From IMG/VR virus record IMGVR_UViG_3300042528_000231, positions 1 through 29,611 of that record: a stretch of DNA of 29,611 bases; one strand, written 5' to 3'. Positions 1 to 6,368 of this stretch are shown piece after piece. Origin of the DNA: a virus. Positions within the stretch are counted from its first letter, which is position 1. Each line of letters starts with the position of its first letter. A model generated the notes under the pieces. The model worked only from the letters and a program-made list of their open reading frames with translations. It had not been told where the DNA came from and did not search any database. Position numbers and translations under genes: made by a program.

Positions 1-469
1 CGAGCCATAGCAGCCAGTCGCCACGATGGCAGTCGGCTACGACCTGTTCAATTGTTTTATCGCCAGCCCAATCAATGGCGGTCTGGCAGGCTTCTAATGA
101 TTTAAGGTATTGATTAAAGGTTTTCATTGGTTGGGTTGGGGTTAAAAGTTTAATTAGTTTTTTAAGGCAGGCAAGTTCTGCTTCTTCGTAAGTGTCACAA
201 TGGTACACTAAAGAGGATTGAACAACGGGATTGTAATGGCCATCGTCGTACTCAATAAAGTGCCTTAAGCGGTGTTTTTCCCTGAACCATCTGAACGCCT
301 GTTGATAGAGGGGGGCAATACATTCGGCTTCATCCATGTCATGCCAAAAATTATCCTGCGTAAACCATAACAAGGTTTGCCTTTCATTATACCAACCAAA
401 ACAAAGTTCATCAAACCCAAGACATTTGAGTGCAAGGGCTTGTTCGTAGGGGATAAATTCTTTGTTCAT
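1..469 (-). CDS. Phage-associated protein of unknown function, 3' end outside window
   Basis: The frame is open from an ATG at 469 down to base 1 (156 residues seen) and runs out of the window, so it is C-terminally truncated by the window edge. It starts MNKEFIPYEQALALKCLGFD, with an aromatic-rich N-terminal half (residues about 20-60) resembling a small protein common in Bacteroidetes phages and prophages. Near the visible end is a Cys-containing helix followed by CHRGDWLLWL, a motif recurrent in small phage proteins of unknown role. It is the most distal gene of the minus-strand early operon. Its start codon overlaps the stop of a possible 21-codon frame upstream (ATGA). The leader has AACC repeats and no Shine-Dalgarno site. 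I do not assign a function. Confidence 0.75.
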   Translation of the reverse strand, partial: MNKEFIPYEQALALKCLGFDELCFGWYNERQTLLWFTQDNFWHDMDEAECIAPLYQQAFRWFREKHRLRHFIEYDDGHYNPVVQSSLVYHCDTYEEAELACLKKLIKLLTPTQPMKTFNQYLKSLEACQTAIDWAGDKTIEQVVADCHRGDWLLWL

Positions 470-531
470 AGTTGGGTTGGTTTAGTTTGGACATCATTGC
501 GACGCACTACATCAATTTGTTGCTTTTTCAT
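466..531 (-). CDS. Possible 21-residue peptide overlapping the next gene's start
   Basis: A short frame (MKKQQIDVVRRNDVQTKPTQ plus L) starts at ATG 531 and ends with TGA at 468-466, overlapping the ATG of the downstream gene as ATGA. It fills the gap between two operon genes exactly. Lys/Arg/Gln-rich, with no domain. It could be a real minigene, a translational-coupling leader, or chance. Confidence 0.25.
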   Translation of the reverse strand: MKKQQIDVVRRNDVQTKPTQL

Positions 532-559
532 AAGGTTTTTAGTTTAGGAGTTGAATGGG

Positions 560-1123
560 CTATTGCCCATCCAACTCATTTTTGATTGACTCGATACAAA
601 ACATACGACCAATTTTACGCATCACTTCAAGGCCGAAGGCGGAGAAATACTGCTTCTCATCGGGGAACTTTAAGCACCAAGAATCTAAAGTAGGCGACAC
701 CTGCCGCTCAATATGCTCCTCAATCGCCTCTTCAAAAGACTGCTGGGCTTCATCAACTCTCTTGCTGGCCATTTTCAGCTCTTTTAAAGCCTTTCTTTGC
801 TCAACTCTCCTCAATCTTACGCTTTCTTGGTCGATATGCCTAATCATATACACTTCGTGTAAAAAATGATTGGCCATTTCTTCAGTGGGAACACCACCAG
901 ACCATTGATAAATTGCCATCTTTTTCGGGCCTCTTTCAATTTCATTGATTAGCCCTAAAGTTATAAGGGATTTCTTGGTGTAATGAGTGTCAATCTTGTA
1001 GGCACGGAACTTGTCCCTAATCTCATTTCCGTTGATTTTACCGCCATTCTTTTGGGAGTGTAGGTACAAGTCAAAAATAAGAAGCTTGTACGTTTCGAGG
1101 TTAGATGCTTTTGGTGATTTCAT
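560..1123 (-). CDS. Hypothetical early phage protein, possible winged helix plus coiled coil
   Basis: 187 residues. The first 60 or so residues alternate predicted helices with KKSLITLGLINEIERG, reminiscent of a winged-helix domain in which a recognition helix is followed by a small wing. Residues about 100-145 are charged and heptad-like (RRVEQRKALKELKMASKRV) and could be a coiled coil. No catalytic motif is seen. It follows the ERF-associated gene by 12 bases in the same operon. Its leader carries three AACC/AAACCC blocks before the ATG, as other early genes here do. A hairpin (AGTTGAATGGGC with GCCCATCCAACT) covers the stop codon. The DNA-binding idea is inference only. Confidence 0.7.
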   Translation of the reverse strand: MKSPKASNLETYKLLIFDLYLHSQKNGGKINGNEIRDKFRAYKIDTHYTKKSLITLGLINEIERGPKKMAIYQWSGGVPTEEMANHFLHEVYMIRHIDQESVRLRRVEQRKALKELKMASKRVDEAQQSFEEAIEEHIERQVSPTLDSWCLKFPDEKQYFSAFGLEVMRKIGRMFCIESIKNELDGQ

Positions 1124-1135
1124 TTTTTTTTGGGT

Positions 1136-1591
1136 TTAAAGGTTTGAAGGGTTTTGAAAAGAAATAGATATACTTGATTTTGTCGTTTTTAGGGGCATTA
1201 CAGGCACGATCTCTCCTGTTTGTGGGTCTACTATGGCTGCCTTATCTCGAAGCTTAAAGGCTTGCTTTAAAAGGTCTTGTCGAGCCTTTAGCTGTTCGGT
1301 CAATCCTACGGCAACTTCATCTTTTGAGAAGTCGGGGGAGTCGTAACCATCCCTGAGTTCTATCTTCGCCCCGTAGGCAGTGAATGACTTTTCACCGTAT
1401 CTCGATGCCTGCTCACGGGCTAACTCTTCCGTTTGCGTGATGATAGCTTCCAGGGCTTTGATAACTGCTTTTGCCCGGATATGTACGGCAAAGGGGTCGA
1501 GGTCGCCATCGAGGACTGAGTGGACAACGGAGTTGGAGAAGCGTTCAATATCGGCCTTGGATATATCCTGCGAAATAAGTTCTCTATTCAT
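1136..1591 (-). CDS. ERF-associated phage protein of unknown function
   Basis: 151 residues. The central pattern (helical region, then ASRYGEKSFTAYGAKIELRD, then a charged helix with LKARQDLLKQAFKLRDKAA) matches the general layout of a small protein often found beside ERF or RecT annealing proteins in phages; this is from memory of such neighbourhoods, not a search. The C-terminus ends in a Ser/Thr-rich stretch. The start ATG overlaps the stop of the ERF gene by four bases (ATGA), so the two are probably translationally coupled and work together in recombination. No enzymatic motif is visible. Confidence 0.7.
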   Translation of the reverse strand: MNRELISQDISKADIERFSNSVVHSVLDGDLDPFAVHIRAKAVIKALEAIITQTEELAREQASRYGEKSFTAYGAKIELRDGYDSPDFSKDEVAVGLTEQLKARQDLLKQAFKLRDKAAIVDPQTGEIVPVMPLKTTKSSISISFQNPSNL

Positions 1592-2205
1592 TGGATGTTT
1601 TTAATAAGTTTATCGAGGGTGTTGATACATTCTACCGCCTCATTGAAAGTCAGGTGCTGAAACTTGCGCTCAGCGGATAGCGAGTATTTCTTAACAATAC
1701 CCGAAAGAGCATCAGGGGCTTTAATCTTAATTTCCCCCCACATGCCGTTCATTTCACCCACTTGAGATGGTGTCGCCATAACAGTTCCTTTCGGTGGCGG
1801 TGCAGGGGCTTGTACGGGGGCAGGTCTTTGTTGTGGTTGATTAGTCCTGCCTTGGGCTATATTGCCATCATCATCTTCGGCTTGTAGTGCAAGAAGGGAT
1901 TGAAGTGAATACCTGCGGAAGTAGGTGATTTCAGATCCCAGGTCCTGAGCCTTTAAGTTGCCTGAAAGTTTTAGGCATGAGGTCATCGTTTCACCGGATT
2001 CAACGTGAATGATTTGGGTGCATACCGAGTCGGAGTCAATCGGCTGAAGTATCATCAATCCGTGCTTAGCCATAATCGGTTCAACTTGCTCCAGGATTGA
2101 ATTAATGTCCGCATACTTCTTTTTGAAGAACGGGTTGTCCATGTCCTTTTTGATGGCAGGAAATTCGAGTTTGGCAGCATGAAGTGCCTTGAATAGTGAT
2201 TTCAT
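1588..2205 (-). CDS. erf: ERF-family single-strand DNA annealing protein
   Basis: 205 residues. ERF proteins (P22 Erf type) anneal complementary single strands and promote phage genome circularisation and recombination in the cytoplasm. The family hallmarks are clear: an N-terminal block with NPFFKKKYADINSIL (residues 24-38) and the conserved ITYFRRYSLQSLLALQAEDD block (93-112) followed by DGN. Residues about 116-140 form a Gln/Pro/Ala linker, and the C-terminal 60 residues are a separate helical piece (ALSGIVKKYSLSAERKFQ). Length is normal for the family. It sits mid-operon, coupled to the next gene by an ATGA overlap. Its leader reads AACCTCTTAAACCC before ATG, with no Shine-Dalgarno site. 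Confidence 0.93.
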   Translation of the reverse strand: MKSLFKALHAAKLEFPAIKKDMDNPFFKKKYADINSILEQVEPIMAKHGLMILQPIDSDSVCTQIIHVESGETMTSCLKLSGNLKAQDLGSEITYFRRYSLQSLLALQAEDDDGNIAQGRTNQPQQRPAPVQAPAPPPKGTVMATPSQVGEMNGMWGEIKIKAPDALSGIVKKYSLSAERKFQHLTFNEAVECINTLDKLIKNIQ

Positions 2206-2217
2206 TTGTTTTTGGGT

Positions 2218-2640
2218 TTAAGAGGTTTGTAAAGGTGAGGTAATAGAGTTCATAAATTCAACATAGGGCTTTAACTGTTCATTTGCGTCAGCGTAGATTT
2301 TTAGGCGTTCACGATACCTTTCGGTGTTGTAGTGAAGATCCAGCTTCATCAGGATGTCCCTAAGCATCGTCATACGAACTTCGCCAAGCATAGACAGTTG
2401 ATTTTGTTCGGCACGGGCAAGAACAGCCTTCATAACTGACAGCCTATACTTTTGCCGTGGTCGGTTAAGGTGATCCCATACCATCAGGTGTTTACAGGGG
2501 ACAGCGTCAGCAATGGCTTGGTAGTCGCCATGATAGATGTAGCCCCTGATTTCATCAATGGCTTCTTGCGGCATAGGCCAGTGCGCTCTGGTCATCGTTT
2601 GGATGAACTTGCGTGTTAGTTTTTGGTATTGTAAGCTCAT
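2218..2640 (-). CDS. Hypothetical early phage protein
   Basis: 140 residues, mainly helical and Arg/Tyr/Met-rich, beginning MSLQYQKLTRKFIQTMTRAH. I see no recognisable domain, signal peptide or membrane segment. It lies 12 bases upstream of the ERF gene in the same operon and overlaps the preceding gene by four bases (ATGA), so it is a genuine member of the unit. A role in recombination or replication is suggested only by position. Confidence 0.7.
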   Translation of the reverse strand: MSLQYQKLTRKFIQTMTRAHWPMPQEAIDEIRGYIYHGDYQAIADAVPCKHLMVWDHLNRPRQKYRLSVMKAVLARAEQNQLSMLGEVRMTMLRDILMKLDLHYNTERYRERLKIYADANEQLKPYVEFMNSITSPLQTS

Positions 2641-2906
2641 TTGTAATAAAGTTTTTTAAGTTTTTCGGAGTCATTGTGCCTACCTCTTTTCTCGAGGTCA
2701 GCGCATAGTTGTTCGATGAAAGTTTCAGCCCATCCGGGCAGGTTGTTCTTCTGAACAGCCTCCATCAACAGTGCCTTGTGGATGGCATCACGGAAGTCGG
2801 CATTAGTGTAATTTTCAGATCCGGTAGACAGGCAGTCAGCCAGCTTGTCAAATTCCTCGGATAAATAGTTAACGGGAGAGTTCATAGGATAGAAATAGGT
2901 TTTCAA
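2637..2906 (-). CDS. Hypothetical small early protein
   Basis: 89 residues from ATG 2906. A second in-frame ATG at 2885 (MNSPVNYLSEEFDKLADCLS) would give 82 residues and reduce the overlap with the upstream gene from 38 to 17 bases; I cannot decide between them because no ribosome-binding site is visible. The protein is acidic in its N-terminal half and Lys-rich at the end (EKLKKLYYK). The gene overlaps its downstream neighbour by four bases. No domain recognised. Confidence 0.6.
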   Translation of the reverse strand: MKTYFYPMNSPVNYLSEEFDKLADCLSTGSENYTNADFRDAIHKALLMEAVQKNNLPGWAETFIEQLCADLEKRGRHNDSEKLKKLYYK

Positions 2907-3087
2907 AGGATGCGAAGTCTTGCGGGAGCCCTAATGTCTTGCATACGATTTTAGCCTCAAATAAAGAAACAAGGGCGTAGCTATGATAAGACACAAGGGT
3001 TTCTACAATCATCTCCCGTTCGGCTTCCCTAAGCTTGGATATTAGCGAATAAGCCTCAGGCGTCAGGCGTTGATAAAGGTTGTTCAT
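2869..3087 (-). CDS. Hypothetical small early protein
   Basis: 72 residues beginning MNNLYQRLTPEAYSLISKLR, predicted mostly helical, without catalytic or binding motifs. Its 3' end overlaps the next gene in a different frame. The leader before ATG 3087 has two AACC blocks (CTAACTAAACCAACTTACCC), as in other genes of this operon. Function unknown. Confidence 0.6.
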   Translation of the reverse strand: MNNLYQRLTPEAYSLISKLREAEREMIVETLVSYHSYALVSLFEAKIVCKTLGLPQDFASFENLFLSYELSR

Positions 3088-3099
3088 GGGTAAGTTGGT

Positions 3100-3378
3100 T
3101 TAGTTAGTTTTTTGGAAGTGTTCTTTGATGCGGCCAACGTGTTCATAATTCAGCGTCAGTGGCTTAATAATTTCGGAGTGGTCTAGCTCAAAGTTATCGT
3201 CAGCCCTCATTGCTAACGACTTAAAGTATTCATCAGCCATCCGGCTAATATGTTTCTCGATGTCTTCGAGCAGAGCCTCCTTGTAGATTGAGCCACAAGT
3301 GCGCTGAAAAATTGACTTAGCCTCACTCGGGTGCAAGGACAATTTTACGGTCAAATAGGTTGAATTTGGATTTTTCAT
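3100..3378 (-). CDS. Hypothetical small early protein
   Basis: 92 residues. A short beta-like start (STYLTVKLSLHPSE) is followed by helices with many acidic residues (LLEDIEKHISRMADEY). Twelve bases separate it from the next gene and 25 from the previous one. The leader TTTCAACCTTAAACTT precedes the ATG. No known domain; membership of the early operon is the only clue. Confidence 0.6.
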   Translation of the reverse strand: MKNPNSTYLTVKLSLHPSEAKSIFQRTCGSIYKEALLEDIEKHISRMADEYFKSLAMRADDNFELDHSEIIKPLTLNYEHVGRIKEHFQKTN

Positions 3379-3403
3379 AAGTTTAAGGTTGAAATTAAAA
3401 AGA

Positions 3404-3625
3404 TTAACAAAAATATGATATCACTGCATCCCATTCTGGGTGTTGTTCAGCCCAAAGACGATAGAGGTCGTCATTGGAGTATTCCTCACTGAGTCGAGCC
3501 GGTAGGTCTGAGATGGTAACATTGTACCTTTGGTTCGGATAGTTGCCAGTTCGGTAGATCGTCGCGTTCACTATATCGCAACAATCTGTTGGCAATGAAA
3601 TTGGGGTGTGTTCTACGATTGTCAT
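3404..3625 (-). CDS. Hypothetical small early protein
   Basis: 73 residues with two vicinal Cys (PTDCCDIVNATIYRTGNYP) and a Tyr/Trp-rich C-terminal half (YRLWAEQHPEWDAVISYF). No domain recognised. The leader CAACCCTCTAAACCCCCAAA before the ATG is nearly identical to that of the small membrane-protein gene just upstream (3638-3784), so the two leaders are repeats. Confidence 0.6.
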   Translation of the reverse strand: MTIVEHTPISLPTDCCDIVNATIYRTGNYPNQRYNVTISDLPARLSEEYSNDDLYRLWAEQHPEWDAVISYFC

Positions 3626-3637
3626 TGTTTTGGGGGT

Positions 3638-3784
3638 TTAGAGGGTTGAGAAAAAGAGGTTACGGATAATCAGGGCGATAATCATCAGCGTTAAAACGTT
3701 GAAGATTATACGGGTGTAATAGTCAATAATGCGGGCAGCATTTGCGTAGAAGTAGTCAAAAGCTTCTTTTAGGCGGGTTTTCAT
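3638..3784 (-). CDS. 48-residue single-pass membrane protein
   Basis: A short frame from ATG 3784 to TAA 3640-3638. The N-terminal 25 residues are amphipathic and basic (MKTRLKEAFDYFYANAARII), followed by a hydrophobic stretch of about 17 residues (FNVLTLMIIALII), then Arg-Asn and a short aromatic tail. This suits one membrane helix with a positively charged cytoplasmic N-terminus. It fits exactly between two operon genes and has the same AACCCTCTAAACCCCC leader, which supports it being real. It might be a small inner-membrane effector such as superinfection exclusion or a lysis modulator; that is inference. Confidence 0.6.
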   Translation of the reverse strand: MKTRLKEAFDYFYANAARIIDYYTRIIFNVLTLMIIALIIRNLFFSTL

Positions 3785-3797
3785 AGGGTTTGGGGGT

Positions 3798-4025
3798 TTA
3801 GAGGGTTGAATAAGAAGGGGTTAAGAAATAGGGGTAGATATCATCAGCCATAAAGGTTGAAGAACCAGCATCAATAGCATCATAATAGAGGTAATCTTCG
3901 CAGAAATCGAAGAATCGCTTTTGTTCGTCAGTGGTCAATTCTTGAAATTTCCCGCGAGCAAACTTATGGTTGCCGTTCTCCTTCGCCTGGATAATCGACT
4001 CAAATAAATCGTGGTAATCAGTCAT
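3798..4025 (-). CDS. Hypothetical small acidic protein, first gene of the leftward operon
   Basis: 75 residues, acidic and rich in Tyr/Phe/Asp (FFDFCEDYLYYDAIDAGSST). It is the promoter-proximal gene of the minus-strand early operon; the -7 box lies about 40 bases upstream of ATG 4025. First genes of phage early operons often encode host-takeover or anti-defence proteins, and acidity would fit a DNA-mimic or inhibitor, but nothing in the sequence proves this. The leader has AACCTTTCTAAACC before the ATG. Confidence 0.6.
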   Translation of the reverse strand: MTDYHDLFESIIQAKENGNHKFARGKFQELTTDEQKRFFDFCEDYLYYDAIDAGSSTFMADDIYPYFLTPSYSTL

Positions 4026-4065
4026 AGTAATTTGGTTTAGAAAGGTTAGTAATTAATCAACAGGC

Positions 4066-4120
4066 CAAAGGTATGCATAAATTTTCAATCCGCAACCACT
4101 TTTGAAAAAAATATTTTAAG
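4066..4120 (-). promoter_or_regulatory. Leftward early promoter, Bacteroidetes type
   Basis: On the minus strand TACCTTTG (4073-4066) is preceded at exactly 19 bases by TTG (4095-4093). Just upstream is the AT-rich block AAAATATTTTTTTCAAAAG (4117-4099), nearly the same as in the two rightward early promoters. It drives the 4025-to-1 operon. The TCGTCA array begins about 13 bases further upstream. Confidence 0.8.
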
Positions 4121-4132
4121 TTTTTTTTGAAA

Positions 4133-4237
4133 TCGTCATCAGTCGTCAGGAAACGCACTTTTTGGTAGTCGTCGTCATCAATCGTCATCAGTCGTCATCA
4201 GTCGTCATCAGTCGTCATCAGTCGTCATCAGTCGTCA
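4133..4237 (+). repeat. TCGTCA direct-repeat array 1
   Basis: Nine copies of TCGTCA, all in one orientation, start at 4133, 4143, 4172, 4182, 4192, 4202, 4212, 4222 and 4232. The last seven have an exact 10-base period (unit TCGTCATCAG with one TCGTCATCAA), close to one DNA helical turn. The array lies between the divergent early promoters. The phasing suggests cooperative binding of a protein on one helix face, as operator or replication iterons. The rest of this gene-free stretch (4238-4328) has one AGGAACCA motif at 4307-4314 and nothing else recognisable. Confidence 0.9.
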
Positions 4238-4328
4238 GCTCGTGTATGTATGCGGGTGCGGGTGGTACCTGGATCTGAACCTGAATCAAATATGATGAAA
4301 TGATATAGGAACCAACAAAAAAAAACTT

Positions 4329-4379
4329 AAAAATATTTTTCAAAAAGTATTGTTTATTCAAAACTTATTCATACCTTTG
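4329..4379 (+). promoter_or_regulatory. Rightward early promoter P1
   Basis: AAAAATATTTTTCAAAAAG (4329-4347), TTG (4350-4352), 19 bases, TACCTTTG (4372-4379). This is the Bacteroidetes -33/-7 arrangement with an AT-rich block just upstream. The leader that follows (TGTTCTTTTCTTTAAACC, then TTTAAACCC) leads into the RadC-domain gene at 4421. Confidence 0.85.
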
Positions 4380-4420
4380 TCCTGTTCTTTTCTTTAAACC
4401 TTTTTTAAACCCTTATTATT

Positions 4421-4864
4421 ATGTATTCAAAACAAAAAAAGATCATCAGTGTAGTTTGCGACTCAGGTATTAAAATTGAGTCAGAACAAATTAAAAACAG
4501 TGCAATGAGCGCGGATTTAGCTCGAAAAATGTACGATGATGATATAGACGTAGTAGAATCATTTTATATAATGATCCTCAGTAAATCTAACAAATTAAAA
4601 CATTGGGCTAAAATTTCACAAGGCGGAGTATCCTCAACTGTTGTGGACATTAAGGTTATATGTAAACATGTTATAGACTGTTTGGGATCGTCTGTTATTA
4701 TCGTTCATAACCATCCTTCGGGTTCTTTGCAGCCGTCGGAACCAGATAAACGAATAACAGAAAAAGTAAAAAAGGCTTTAGAAATATTCGACGTTACATT
4801 ATTAGACCATCTAATTTTAACTGAAGATAATTATTTTTCTTTTGCCGATAACGGATTAATTTAA
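4421..4864 (+). CDS. radC: RadC-like JAB/JAMM-domain protein
   Basis: 147 residues, only the C-terminal MPN/JAMM part of RadC-type proteins. The metal-binding signature is complete: Glu46 in VESFYIMIL, then IIVHNHPSGSLQPSEPD with His96, His98, Ser100 and Asp109. The fold normally binds zinc and can act as an isopeptidase; for RadC proteins the biochemical role is unsettled, despite the old repair name. The helix-hairpin-helix region of full-length RadC is absent, as in many RadC copies on phages, plasmids and conjugative elements, where they often sit near anti-restriction genes. It is the first gene of the rightward early unit behind promoter P1, with a leader of repeated AAACCC blocks and ATTATTATG at the start. 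Confidence 0.88.
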   Translation: MYSKQKKIISVVCDSGIKIESEQIKNSAMSADLARKMYDDDIDVVESFYIMILSKSNKLKHWAKISQGGVSSTVVDIKVICKHVIDCLGSSVIIVHNHPSGSLQPSEPDKRITEKVKKALEIFDVTLLDHLILTEDNYFSFADNGLI

Positions 4865-4903
4865 CTTTTTAACCCTTTTAAACCCTTTTAAACCCTTATT
4901 ATT

Positions 4904-5398
4904 ATGAAAACTAAACAAATTAAAATCTTCAGCTTTGAAGAATTAACAAATTCCGCAAAGGATCGCGCATTAAATCAATTTCGATATGTGAATGTCGAGT
5001 ATTTTGATTGGTACCATAGTATTTATGATGAGGCCAAAATGATTGGCATTAAAATAACCGGCTTTGATCTTGATAGGGGATCTTATTGTAGCGGTAAATT
5101 TTTAAGCAACCATTGTAGTATTGATGTAGCTAACAAAATAATGGAGGAACACGGCAAAGACTGTGAAACCTACAAAATAGCTGATAAGTTTTTACAGGAT
5201 TATAATAATTTATCCGAAAATGATGGAGTTACCGAGCTTGATGATAAATTTTTAAACAATATCTTGGAAGAGTATTTAACTCTACTGAAAAATGAATTTG
5301 AGTATCATACCAGCGACGACGCGATATCCGAATGGATTATAAATAATGATATTGTTTTCGACGAATCTGGTGAGGAAATAAAACATGAATTAATTTAA
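4904..5398 (+). CDS. Phage protein of the family often labelled 'antitoxin of TA stability system'
   Basis: 164 residues, acidic. It begins IKIFSFEELTNSAKDRAL and contains EAKMIGIKITGFDLDRGSYC. This layout (an Asn/Ala-rich helix, a YFDWYHSIYDEAK helix, then a GFDLDRGSYxxGKF strand) is typical of a widespread phage and plasmid protein that databases often label as antitoxin of a toxin-antitoxin stability system, a label with little experimental support that I recall rather than searched. It follows the RadC gene after a spacer made of three AACCCTTTT-like blocks. A terminator inside the second TCGTCA array lies 80 bases downstream and probably ends this transcript. Confidence 0.7.
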   Translation: MKTKQIKIFSFEELTNSAKDRALNQFRYVNVEYFDWYHSIYDEAKMIGIKITGFDLDRGSYCSGKFLSNHCSIDVANKIMEEHGKDCETYKIADKFLQDYNNLSENDGVTELDDKFLNNILEEYLTLLKNEFEYHTSDDAISEWIINNDIVFDESGEEIKHELI

Positions 5399-5456
5399 CA
5401 TTTCAACTACTGCTGAACTGCTTATTTGCCCTGTTCTTTCTGAATATAATCTTTAG

Positions 5457-5642
5457 TCGTCAGTCGTCATCAGTCGTCAAAATAGGGCTTAATTGCCCTA
5501 TTTTTTTTTGTCGTCAATCGTCAATAATCGTCAATCGTCAATAATCGTCAATCGTCAATAATCGTCAGTCGTCAATAATCGTCAGTCGTCAATAATCGTC
5601 AGTCGTCAACGGTCGTCAGTCGTCAACGGTCGTCAGTCGTCA
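5457..5642 (+). repeat. TCGTCA direct-repeat array 2
   Basis: Nineteen copies of TCGTCA in one orientation. Three (5457, 5464, 5474) precede a terminator. From 5511 to 5637, sixteen copies alternate at steps of exactly 7 and 10 bases, giving eight composite 17-base units. The spacer in the composite changes from ATAA to ACGG toward the right, and the single linker base from A to G, showing expansion by unit duplication. The array precedes promoter P2 just as array 1 precedes P1. Likely a multi-site binding region (operator or iteron). Confidence 0.92.
5481..5509 (+). terminator. Rho-independent terminator inside array 2
   Basis: AATAGGGC (5481-5488), loop TTAATT, GCCCTATT (5495-5502), then a run of T to 5509. 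It lies downstream of the 4421-5398 genes and between the third and fourth TCGTCA copies of the array, so transcription stops within the array. Confidence 0.88.
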
Positions 5643-5643
5643 A

Positions 5644-5729
5644 AACAGGAACCAGGAACCAGGGACGGAAACAGGAACCAGCCGGAAAAATAGGGATCCA
5701 AACAGGAACCAGCGGAAAAATTAGGGCTG
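5644..5729 (+). repeat. GGAACCAG-type repeats upstream of P2
   Basis: Four GGAACCAG copies at 5648, 5655, 5674 and 5705. The last two belong to a near-tandem 31-base unit, AACAGGAACCAGC(C)GGAAAAATAGGG-like. A related AGGAACCA is at 4307-4314 upstream of P1, and inverted relatives are at 7185-7231. This is a second repeat family beside the TCGTCA arrays, probably regulatory. Confidence 0.75.
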
Positions 5730-5739
5730 AAAAAAAACT

Positions 5740-5790
5740 AAAAATATTTTTCAAAAAGTTTTGCAATTTCAAAACAAGCCCGTATATTTG
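5740..5790 (+). promoter_or_regulatory. Rightward early promoter P2
   Basis: AAAAATATTTTTCAAAAAG (5740-5758), TTG (5761-5763), 19 bases, TATATTTG (5783-5790). The upstream block is identical to that in P1, and the leader (TGTTCTTTTTCTTTTAACC, then TTTAAACCC) also matches P1. It drives 5834-6998. Together with the repeats and terminator it fills the gene-free stretch 5399-5833. Confidence 0.85.
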
Positions 5791-5833
5791 TCATGTTCTT
5801 TTTCTTTTAACCTTTTTAAACCCTTTTAACCCT

Positions 5834-6013
5834 ATGAAAAATTACCTCCAAAAACAGGAAGCCCTAAGGGCTTTAAACGTCGACCATGTGACCCCGTGCG
5901 GGTCGTATTTAATCTCTTGCATCCTATGGAATCAGCGTGTAAAACGGATTTATACAGGATATAGCCGGAACCAGGCGATCCAATTATTTAAACAGTTTAT
6001 TTATTCTATTTAA
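5834..6013 (+). CDS. 59-residue basic phage protein of unknown function
   Basis: A short frame from ATG 5834 to TAA 6011-6013, directly behind promoter P2 and its AAACCC leader. It reads MKNYLQKQEALRALNVDHVT at the start and ends with VKRIYTGYSRNQAIQLFKQF before YSI. The C-terminal TGYSRNQAIQLF pattern is like that of small proteins common in Bacteroidetes phages and integrated elements. Basic, with two Cys and no membrane segment. It is followed by a spacer AACCC-TTTCTTTTTTT-AACCC before the next gene, a spacer repeated after the next gene too. Confidence 0.7.
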   Translation: MKNYLQKQEALRALNVDHVTPCGSYLISCILWNQRVKRIYTGYSRNQAIQLFKQFIYSI

Positions 6014-6039
6014 CCCTTTCTTTTTTTAACCCTTTTACT

Positions 6040-6333
6040 ATGTATTGTACTCCTTTATTAAAGACCGCTTATTATTTCCGATCGCCTATTTTGTCGTTTT
6101 ATGATCTGGACCCGGAGCAACGAAAAGAATATCCGGAGGATGAATTTGGCGACTGTATGTTTGTTTTCGACGACCTACGAAACGACCTACTTTTGTTGGA
6201 TAACTTTTTAAAACCCGATCGTCCCGGCCGTTTCCATGGGATATTTGCTCAAAGTTATTTTTCCGCTTATTTCATCTATCTATCATCTTGCAATACCGCC
6301 GCAACTGTAGTATATAAATATTATCCTTTTTAA
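6040..6333 (+). CDS. Hypothetical phage protein
   Basis: 97 residues, rich in Tyr, Phe and Leu, beginning MYCTPLLKTAYYFRSPILSF and with an acidic middle (DLDPEQRKEYPEDEFGDCMF). It is not clearly transmembrane: the hydrophobic runs are short and broken by charges. Second gene behind promoter P2. Its intercistronic leaders on both sides (TAACCCTTTCTTTTTTTAAC) are near-perfect copies of each other. Function unknown. Confidence 0.6.
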   Translation: MYCTPLLKTAYYFRSPILSFYDLDPEQRKEYPEDEFGDCMFVFDDLRNDLLLLDNFLKPDRPGRFHGIFAQSYFSAYFIYLSSCNTAATVVYKYYPF

Positions 6334-6368
6334 CCCTTTCTTTTTTTAACCCTTAAATTTTCAACCTT

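Noticed and set aside
550-590. Hairpin at the end of the 560-1123 gene as a terminator
   Set aside because: On the minus strand, where the gene runs, no T-run follows the stem; the T-run is on the plus side, where there is no gene.
4133-5642. CRISPR array
   Set aside because: Units are 7-17 bases with constant hexamers and almost no unique spacer; no cas genes. Iteron or operator pattern fits better.
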